This document shows positions 58,476-64,000 of a DNA stretch of 64,000 nt, piece after piece. The DNA lies in the NCBI GenBank assembly GCA_038209365.1, contig JBBQXS010000018.1, positions 1 to 64,000 of the forward strand, in the 5' to 3' direction. The notes under the pieces are model-generated. The model saw nothing but the letters and a program-made list of their open reading frames with translations. It searched no databases and had not been told where the DNA came from. Made by a program: the position numbers and the translations under genes. The stretch's first letter is position 1, and each line of letters begins with the position of its first letter. Source of the stretch: DASQHW01 sp038209365. Lineage in GTDB: Bacteria; Actinomycetota; Acidimicrobiia; IMCC26256; PALSA-610.

Positions 58476-59791
58476 TCGTCGCCGATCGCTTGCCGGGCCG
58501 GCATGCGCGCGGCCCGGATCGCGGGCAGCGTGCCTGCCCCGAGGGCGAGCAGCGTCGCGCCGGCAACGACGATCGCGAGCAATGCCACCGGCACGCCGAG
58601 GTGCACCGACTCCAGCCCCTCCTTGGTCAGATAGCGATTCACGACGCCCGCGAGCAGCCGTGCGATCAGCAGTCCGGTCATCGCCCCGGCGAGGCCGCCG
58701 ACGAAGCCGAGCGTGCCGGCTTCCACGAGGAACACGCGTCGTACGTCGCGATCCGCCGCGCCGACGGCTTTCAGCACGCCGATCTCACGCCGGCGTTCGC
58801 GAATGGCGGCGAGCATCGCGTTCGAGATGCCGAGCGCGGCGATGGAGAGCCCGATCACGCCGATGCCCGCGAGCACGAGCTCCACGACGTGCACGTACCG
58901 CTGCACCTGCGTGATCAGGGTCTCGGGCGCGCTCGTCGAGTAACCGACCTGGTTGATCTCGGCGCGGACGTCCGTGACGCGTTGGAGACCGCGCGCGACG
59001 ACGAACAGCGCCGAATATTGCGACGGGCGCGAGCCGAGCGAGTCCATCGCGGCCCCCGAGAGCGACCAGGTTCGGGCGCTGCGGGCCGTCTCGAAGGGTA
59101 CGAGCAGGAGGCCGTCGCCGAGTTCCTGGGAGACCACGCCGACGATCTGTGCACGACTCCACCGGGCGCGGAAGCGGCGGACGCGGGCGTCCTCGATTCG
59201 CGGTGCACCCAGCCTCAGTTCGGTGCCGACCACGCCGCCGGCGTCCGCCTTCGACACGCCCACTCGTCGGAGGTAGTCGAGCGTGACCGTGACCTCGGTA
59301 CGCGACGTCGGCACGGGCAGGCGTCCCGCGATCACGCTCACTGGTACGTCACCGGCGCGAGCGAGGTCCACGCCGACGGCGGAGCTGAACATCATGTCGG
59401 GATCGGTCCGGGTCGAGTGCGCCGCCGCCGGCAACGACACCGGTGGAACGACGAGCATCGGGGTGGCGAGCACCGGCACGACCGATGCGACGTCGCGCAG
59501 CTTCGAGATGCGGTCGAGCGCAGCGTCGTCGATCTCCCGGGGTGGTCCCGGTGGGGGGTTGTCGCTGTCGAGCGCGACTGCACTGGGCGCGGCGGCCTCC
59601 ACCTTGATGCCGGCGAGCGGGCCGCCGGCGCTCACCTGATCGAGGACGCGCTGGCGCGCGGCGTCACCGGCGATGAGCAGCGACGAGAGCAGCGCGGCTC
59701 CGAGCGCGACCGCGAGCACGGTCAACGCCGCGCGGCCGCCCCGCCGGCCGACACTCCGGCGCGCGAGCGCGATCGCGTCTCGCCACGTCAT
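58472..59791 (-). CDS. ABC transporter permease, FtsX/MacB type
   Basis: This 439-residue permease has one N-terminal helix (AALTVLAVALGAALLSS), a large extracytoplasmic domain, and three C-terminal helices (VVELVLAGIGVIGLSIAALG, GTLGFVGGLAGAMTGLLIARL, VALLAIVVAGATLLALGAG). This is the FtsX/LolC layout used for mechanotransmission rather than classical transport. ATGA overlaps join it to the ATPase gene upstream and the lipoprotein gene downstream. Confidence 0.9.
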   Translation of the reverse strand: MTWRDAIALARRSVGRRGGRAALTVLAVALGAALLSSLLIAGDAARQRVLDQVSAGGPLAGIKVEAAAPSAVALDSDNPPPGPPREIDDAALDRISKLRDVASVVPVLATPMLVVPPVSLPAAAHSTRTDPDMMFSSAVGVDLARAGDVPVSVIAGRLPVPTSRTEVTVTLDYLRRVGVSKADAGGVVGTELRLGAPRIEDARVRRFRARWSRAQIVGVVSQELGDGLLLVPFETARSARTWSLSGAAMDSLGSRPSQYSALFVVARGLQRVTDVRAEINQVGYSTSAPETLITQVQRYVHVVELVLAGIGVIGLSIAALGISNAMLAAIRERRREIGVLKAVGAADRDVRRVFLVEAGTLGFVGGLAGAMTGLLIARLLAGVVNRYLTKEGLESVHLGVPVALLAIVVAGATLLALGAGTLPAIRAARMPARQAIGDE

Positions 59792-60504
59792 GCGGGCTCG
59801 ATCCGCCCGTGCACGAGATGCAGTCGGTGGTGGGCAAAGCCGGCGACGGTGTCGTCGTGCGTGACGACGATCACGGTCGAGCCGTGCTCGGCCGGCACGC
59901 GCATCAACAGATCGAGCACGACGGCGGTCGAACCGGCATCGAGGTTGCCCGTGGGCTCGTCCGCGAGCACCAACAGCGGATCGTTCGCGAGCGCGCGCGC
60001 GATCGCGACGCGTTGCTTCTCACCGCCGCTCAGCGCCCGTGGCCGGTGGCCGAGGCGGTCGCCCAGACCGGCGGCAACGAGCAGCTCCCGTGCGCGTGCA
60101 CGGCGTCGTCGCCGCGGGACGCGCGCGAACGTGAGCGCGAGCTCGACGTTCTCGAGCGCGGTCAGCTGGCCGAGCAGACCGAAATCCTGGAACACGAAGC
60201 CCACGACCTCGCGCCGGTATCGGGCGATCTCGCTCCGATCGAGGCGGGCGAGGTCACGACCCGCGACGACGACGTCACCAACGGGGGGAGCGTCGAGTCC
60301 TCCGATCACTGACAACAACGTCGTCTTCCCGGATCCCGATGCCCCGGTGATCGCGACCGTCGTGCCCGCGTCGACCTCGAAGGTCACGTCCTCGAGCACC
60401 GGGAGCAGTCCACTCGGAGTGTCGTAGTGAAAGCCGAGCGCACGAACGCTCACGGCGACGTCCGTGGGCGATGTCTCGTTCATGCCGTGCGCCGGGATGG
60501 CCAC
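59788..60504 (-). CDS. ABC transporter ATP-binding protein (LolD/MacB type)
   Basis: This 238-residue ATPase has Walker A GASGSGKTT, Q-loop VFQDFGLLGQLT, signature LSGGEKQRVAIARAL and Walker B LLVLADEPTGNLD with the H-loop VTHD. It powers the FtsX-type permease. The start is set at GTG 60504, 6 nt after TACGGT, which adds seven residues (MAIPAHG) before the internal ATG at 60483. It is first of a three-gene operon. Confidence 0.92.
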   Translation of the reverse strand: MAIPAHGMNETSPTDVAVSVRALGFHYDTPSGLLPVLEDVTFEVDAGTTVAITGASGSGKTTLLSVIGGLDAPPVGDVVVAGRDLARLDRSEIARYRREVVGFVFQDFGLLGQLTALENVELALTFARVPRRRRRARARELLVAAGLGDRLGHRPRALSGGEKQRVAIARALANDPLLVLADEPTGNLDAGSTAVVLDLLMRVPAEHGSTVIVVTHDDTVAGFAHHRLHLVHGRIEPA

Positions 60505-60510
60505 GGCGCG

Positions 60511-60516
60511 ACCGTA
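60511..60516 (-). promoter_or_regulatory. -10 element TACGGT, leaderless ABC ATPase start
   Basis: TACGGT is 6 nt before GTG 60504 and decides between that GTG and ATG 60483. Confidence 0.5.
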
Positions 60517-60523
60517 CCGTCGG

Positions 60524-61984
60524 CTACCCGCGACCCGGCATCGAGGCGAGCCATGTCGCTTCGGCGTGGCCCATCGGCGTCGATGGCGGTCCGTCGACGA
60601 ACGGCCAGATCTCCGCGGCGATGCGGCGCCAGTTCGCACGCGCGTGCAAGCGACCGAGCACGGCGTGCAGACCGAGGTTGATGCGCTGCGTGATGACGAA
60701 CGCGGGCGGAACGTTCGCCGACTTCGCCACGTGTGCATACGGGCGGGACGCGTCGAACATGCGGCGGACGGTCTCGGACGCGTATTCGGGTGTGAACGCG
60801 ACTTCCTCGTCCTCGAGCACGAACTCGTAGAAGTGGCCGAAATATTCGCGCACGTCGTCGTCCGACAGATCCGACGGCCGCAAGACGTCGTGCGCTTCGA
60901 GGACCCGCCGGAAGTGCGGGATGTCGTGGTCGAGCACCATCGCCTGGATGAGCTCGGCGAAGAGCTTGACCTCGTCGTGAGTGAAGCGTTTCACGAGGCC
61001 GAAGTCGAGGAATGTGACGCGTCCGTCGCCATGAAAGAGATAGTTGCCAGGATGCGGGTCACCGTTGAAGGCATGGATCCGATAGATGCCCCGGAACACG
61101 AAGCGGAAGATGCATTCGGCCGCGGTGTCACGCTGGTCCTGTGGCCACCTCTCCAGTTCCGCGAACCGCGCACCGGTCGCGAGCTCCGTGGTCAGGACAC
61201 GCTTGCTCGAGAGCTCGTCGAACACCGCGGGCACGCGTATGAACGGGTGACGCGCGTAGTAGTCCGCGAAGAGTTGCTGATTCCCGGCCTCGATGTTGTA
61301 GTCGAGCTCCTCGACGATGCGCGTTCGCAGCTCCGCAATCAACGGCTTGGGATCGAGTCCGGGGAACATCACACCTATTGCTCGGAACAACAGGTCGGTG
61401 TTGACGAGGTCGGAGCGGATCGCCGCGTCGACACCGGGATACTGCACCTTCACTGCGACGGCGATGCCCGAGCGGGTGACCGCCCGGTGCACCTGTCCGA
61501 TGGACGCGGCCGCGATCGGTACCGGATCCCACTGCGCGAACACACGATCGGGTGCTGCGCCGAGCTCGCGACGAACCACCTCCGCACAAAGCTCGGGCGC
61601 CATCGGCGGCGCGTCCTGCTGCAACGTCGCAAGCGCGTCGCGCACCGGCGCCGGCAGGCCGTCGTCGAGGTAGCTCACCATCTGGCCGAGCTTCATCAGC
61701 GCGCCCTTCATCTCGCCGAGCGCAAGCGCGACGTCGGATGCCGTGCGCATCTGGTGCTCGGCAGCGAGCGTCGCCCGGCGCCCGGCCGGCGCACGCGCCA
61801 TCCGCACGCGATGGACCGCGTGACGCGCTCCGGCGCGGGTCCCGACCGCCGCGAGCCGGGCATTGCGGGCCGCGACCGAGGTCGTCACCAACGCTCGGCG
61901 ACGACGCCCGACGATCCGCGCGGCCAGCACGAGCACGCCGGCTGCCGCAATCGCCGCGATTCCCCGGCCCCGCTGCGTCCGCAC
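60524..61984 (-). CDS. ABC1/UbiB family atypical kinase
   Basis: This 486-residue protein of the AarF/ADCK family has the KxGQ motif (KLGQMVSYLDDGLP), AAASIGQVHRA in place of a glycine-rich loop, VAVKVQYPG with the ATP-site Lys, NGDPHPGNYLF as catalytic loop and FLDFGLVKRF. Family members support isoprenoid quinone synthesis in other organisms, which fits the men genes nearby, but bacterial members also have other roles. GTG 61984 follows TACGGT by 7 nt. Confidence 0.9.
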   Translation of the reverse strand: MRTQRGRGIAAIAAAGVLVLAARIVGRRRRALVTTSVAARNARLAAVGTRAGARHAVHRVRMARAPAGRRATLAAEHQMRTASDVALALGEMKGALMKLGQMVSYLDDGLPAPVRDALATLQQDAPPMAPELCAEVVRRELGAAPDRVFAQWDPVPIAAASIGQVHRAVTRSGIAVAVKVQYPGVDAAIRSDLVNTDLLFRAIGVMFPGLDPKPLIAELRTRIVEELDYNIEAGNQQLFADYYARHPFIRVPAVFDELSSKRVLTTELATGARFAELERWPQDQRDTAAECIFRFVFRGIYRIHAFNGDPHPGNYLFHGDGRVTFLDFGLVKRFTHDEVKLFAELIQAMVLDHDIPHFRRVLEAHDVLRPSDLSDDDVREYFGHFYEFVLEDEEVAFTPEYASETVRRMFDASRPYAHVAKSANVPPAFVITQRINLGLHAVLGRLHARANWRRIAAEIWPFVDGPPSTPMGHAEATWLASMPGRG

Positions 61985-61991
61985 TCTGGCG

Positions 61992-61997
61992 ACCGTA
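61992..61997 (-). promoter_or_regulatory. -10 element TACGGT, leaderless ABC1 kinase start
   Basis: TACGGT is 7 nt before GTG 61984. Confidence 0.5.
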
Positions 61998-62009
61998 GCG
62001 GGCCGTCAG

Positions 62010-62032
62010 TACACTTGACCGACCGGTCAAGT
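62010..62032 (+). promoter_or_regulatory. Promoter with TetR-type operator before the acyl-CoA dehydrogenase
   Basis: The arms ACTTGACCG (62013-62021) and CGGTCAAGT (62024-62032) are perfect inverted repeats separated by AC. The -10 TACACT (62010-62015) overlaps the left arm, so binding would block transcription. TTGACCGNNCGGTCAA is a familiar shape for TetR/AcrR-family operators in actinobacteria. No TetR gene is in the window. Confidence 0.75.
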
Positions 62033-62050
62033 CCGCCGAGGAGCTGCCTG

Positions 62051-63232
62051 ATGCATGACGAAGCCCGCGTCGTCGAGCTGTGCGACGACCTCTTGCACAA
62101 GCTCGACCCGAAGACGACGCCACCGGCAGAGTTCCTCGGCGCACAGTTCGACCTCGGCCTCGGATGGGTCCATTTCGCCGAAGGGGACGGCGGCCTCGGC
62201 CTCTCGCCGAAGCTCCAGAACACGATCAACGCCAAGTTGTTCGCCGCCGGCGCGCCGATCCCCTACGCACGCAATCCCATCGGGTACGGCATGTGCGCGC
62301 CGACGCTCGTCACCCATGGCAGTGATGCGCAGAAGCAGCGCTACCTGCGACCGCTGTTCACCGGCGAAGAGATCTGGTGCCAGCTGTTCAGCGAACCGGG
62401 CGCCGGCTCCGACGTCGCCAGCCTTTCGATGCGTGCGGTGCGCGACGGCGAGGAGTGGGTCGTCAACGGTCAGAAGGTTTGGACGACCCTCGCGCATGTT
62501 TCCCGCTTCGGCATCGTGCTCGCACGCACTGATCCCGAGCAGGTGAAGCACAAGGGCCTCACGATGTTCGTCGTCGACATGCAGGCGCCCGGCGTCGAGG
62601 TTCGACCGCTCGTGCAGGCGACGGGTGATGCCGAGTTCAACGAGGTCTATTACACCGACGTCCGCATTCCCGACGCGGAGCGTCTCGGGGACGTCGGAGA
62701 GGGCTGGCACGTCTCACTGACCACGCTGATGAACGAGCGGGTCTCCATCGGGGGCCAGGTGCATCCGCGCGGGTCCGGGGTCATCGCCGTCGCGGTGAAC
62801 CAGTGGAAGCGCAACGGGCGGCGCGCCGATTCCGTCGCGCGGGACAATCTCACGCGGCTGTGGGTCGACGCCGAGGTCAACCGCCTGACCAACATGCGCG
62901 CCTCGCAGCTGCGCGCGAAGGGCACGCCCGGGCCGGAGGGGTCGGTCGGCAAGCTGGCGATGGCCGGCCTCAACCAGCGGATCATGAGCTTCGTCATGGA
63001 CCTGATGGGGCCCGAGGCGCTGCTGTACCCCAGCGGCTACACCAAGGAGCGGCCCCGGAACGCGATGGACCTCTCGAACCCGCAGAAGGCCTTTCTGCGC
63101 GTACAGGCCAATTCGATCGAAGGTGGGACAACGAACATCATGAAGAACATTCTTGGCGAGCGGGTCCTCGGCCTGCCCGGCGAGCCGAGAGCCGACAAGG
63201 ACGTCCCCTGGAGCCAGGTGCCACGCAGCTGA
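62051..63232 (+). CDS. Acyl-CoA dehydrogenase
   Basis: This 393-residue paralogue of the enzyme at 25908 has QLFSEPGAGSDVA, NGQKVWTTLAH, the catalytic-base loop ANSIEGGTTNIMKN and the same C-terminal PWSQVPRS. Its substrate pocket differs most in the N-terminal third and around the TLLxYPSGY-like GPEALLYPSGY. ATG 62051 follows GAGGAG by 8 nt and a leader of about 29 nt, so this copy is leadered and operator-controlled, unlike its leaderless paralogue. Confidence 0.93.
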   Translation: MHDEARVVELCDDLLHKLDPKTTPPAEFLGAQFDLGLGWVHFAEGDGGLGLSPKLQNTINAKLFAAGAPIPYARNPIGYGMCAPTLVTHGSDAQKQRYLRPLFTGEEIWCQLFSEPGAGSDVASLSMRAVRDGEEWVVNGQKVWTTLAHVSRFGIVLARTDPEQVKHKGLTMFVVDMQAPGVEVRPLVQATGDAEFNEVYYTDVRIPDAERLGDVGEGWHVSLTTLMNERVSIGGQVHPRGSGVIAVAVNQWKRNGRRADSVARDNLTRLWVDAEVNRLTNMRASQLRAKGTPGPEGSVGKLAMAGLNQRIMSFVMDLMGPEALLYPSGYTKERPRNAMDLSNPQKAFLRVQANSIEGGTTNIMKNILGERVLGLPGEPRADKDVPWSQVPRS

Positions 63233-63307
63233 CACGGTCCGCGCGACTCGGCGCGGCCTTGCGTGGGGCAGGGACCGGGGAACCAAGCCTGAAGTTCCGG
63301 GTGCAGG

Positions 63308-64000
63308 ATGCCGACCTGGATATGGATGAGCGGGCGGCGGGTCATATTCACGTTGTGCGTCGCTCTCGCCCAGGTGTGCGCGCTCACCGCGGCGGGCGCA
63401 ACGCCCCAAGACCCGACGCCGACGAGTGGCAGCGTGCCGCCGGCCACGACCACGACGACGACCATCAACGCCGACCCGCCGCCGGCCTTTGCGTTGCCCG
63501 CCGACTTCGGACTCCAGCTCATCCAAGCCCAAGCCAAGGCAAAGGTGGACCTGGTCACGGCGCAAGCGGGGTTGAGGCCGGCCAGACTCGCCCTGCAGCG
63601 AGCCAAGCGCGAGGACGTGCTCGCCCGGCGGCAGCTGAAACGGCTGACGGCACGCGCGCGTGCGACCGCCCGCCAGCTCGACGCGACGCGTCAGCACTTG
63701 CGCCTCGCGGCGGCCGAGGCATACGTGAATGCGGACGCGGCCGGTTTGGCGGCCGCGATCTCGACGTTCACCAGTACGAGCTCCGTGGTCGAAGTCGCGA
63801 GCAAGCTGCACATGATCTCGACGTACGACAGCAATCAACGCGATGCGCTGCAGGAGTACCTCGACCTCAAGGCGCGCGTCGACCGCCAGGTCGGCGAGAT
63901 CACCGAGCTACGCGAACGCACCAGCCGCGCGTTGCTCGCGGCGACGCAGGGCCTCAGCGACGTGAAGCACGGCATCGACGATGCCGCGCACCGCATCGCA
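63308..64000 (+). CDS. Secreted coiled-coil protein, probable cell-wall hydrolase N-terminus (partial)
   Basis: The frame stays open from ATG 63308 to the window end (231 codons), so the gene is truncated by the window. A basic start (MSGRR; ATG 63326 is an alternative) leads to a signal peptide, VIFTLCVALAQVCALTAAGA. A Thr/Pro-rich linker and a long Ala/Arg/Gln-rich coiled coil follow (IQAQAKAKVDL onward, then LEYLDLKARVDRQ-like heptads). This is the N-terminal layout of RipA/NlpC-P60-type peptidoglycan hydrolases, but the catalytic domain is outside the window, so the function is inference. Confidence 0.7.
   Translation, partial: MPTWIWMSGRRVIFTLCVALAQVCALTAAGATPQDPTPTSGSVPPATTTTTTINADPPPAFALPADFGLQLIQAQAKAKVDLVTAQAGLRPARLALQRAKREDVLARRQLKRLTARARATARQLDATRQHLRLAAAEAYVNADAAGLAAAISTFTSTSSVVEVASKLHMISTYDSNQRDALQEYLDLKARVDRQVGEITELRERTSRALLAATQGLSDVKHGIDDAAHRIA

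Noticed and set aside
1..64000. CRISPR arrays, insertion sequences, prophage and integrase genes
   Set aside because: No regularly spaced repeats, transposase motifs, phage genes or terminal inverted repeats were seen on either strand.

Overview
The window is a gene-dense, high-GC stretch of bacterial chromosome with short intergenic gaps, many 4-bp stop/start overlaps and frequent GTG starts. The gene content points to an actinobacterium, most likely an Acidimicrobiia-type lineage. It includes a PknB-type kinase with PASTA repeats, mycothiol-dependent (MDMPI/DinB) proteins, an F420-type luciferase-like oxidoreductase, SCP2-type proteins, several acyl-CoA dehydrogenases and hydratases, and a menaquinone pathway. 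The lineage is an inference; no rRNA or other phylogenetic marker is present. I saw no tRNA, rRNA, CRISPR array, insertion sequence or prophage. One low-complexity poly-G/poly-C block (27121-27235) looks like a sequencing or assembly artefact and makes that junction unreliable.

Layout. 1-6.5 kb: ligA, a PASTA kinase, an SDR enzyme, a 0.5-kb sparsely coding gap and an SCP2 protein. 6.5-12 kb: a ferredoxin, gatC-gatA, adenosine deaminase with an epoxide-hydrolase-like gene, and gatB. 12-16 kb: an F420-type oxidoreductase, a methyltransferase, a phytoene-dehydrogenase-like flavoprotein, and a PhnZ-like HD protein downstream of the remnant of a class-III aminotransferase gene. 17-24.5 kb: branched-chain amino-acid synthesis (ilvD; then ilvB-ilvN-PH protein-ilvC behind a leader-peptide attenuator), with a DNA glycosylase and a CDF-type transporter behind a candidate Mn2+ riboswitch in between. 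24.5-30 kb: mycothiol-type protein, P-loop kinase, acyl-CoA dehydrogenase, the artefact, an SDR, and an ECF sigma factor whose overlapping partner fuses an anti-sigma-like domain to a mycothiol-dependent enzyme domain. 30-38 kb: Lhr helicase, a nucleotidyltransferase and an M1 aminopeptidase. 38-43.7 kb: a catabolic-looking operon (two tandem amidases, AtuA, AtuA-like small protein) and a D-threonine-aldolase-like enzyme. 44-54 kb: menaquinone genes menE, menB, menA, menH, menD, menF and menG plus a double-MerR regulator; menC is not in the window. 54-64 kb: two enoyl-CoA hydratases, an MFS exporter, a DUF4389 membrane protein, an ABC transporter with a lipoprotein, an ABC1/UbiB kinase, an acyl-CoA dehydrogenase behind a TetR-type operator, and the start of a secreted coiled-coil protein cut by the window end.

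How it works together. Two regulatory themes stand out. First, most operon-first genes carry a -10 hexamer (TANNNT or close) only 6-8 nt before the start codon. This is the signature of leaderless transcripts, and it decides several start codons here. In three tight divergent pairs (10511/10530, 16983/17010, 48398/48416) the opposed -10 elements overlap in one bidirectional promoter. Second, the menaquinone genes appear to form a local regulon: the same dyad (core GGAGTGATYGCTCC followed by CAGAAT) lies in the promoter of the double-MerR regulator-menG-menF operon and again between menE and menB.
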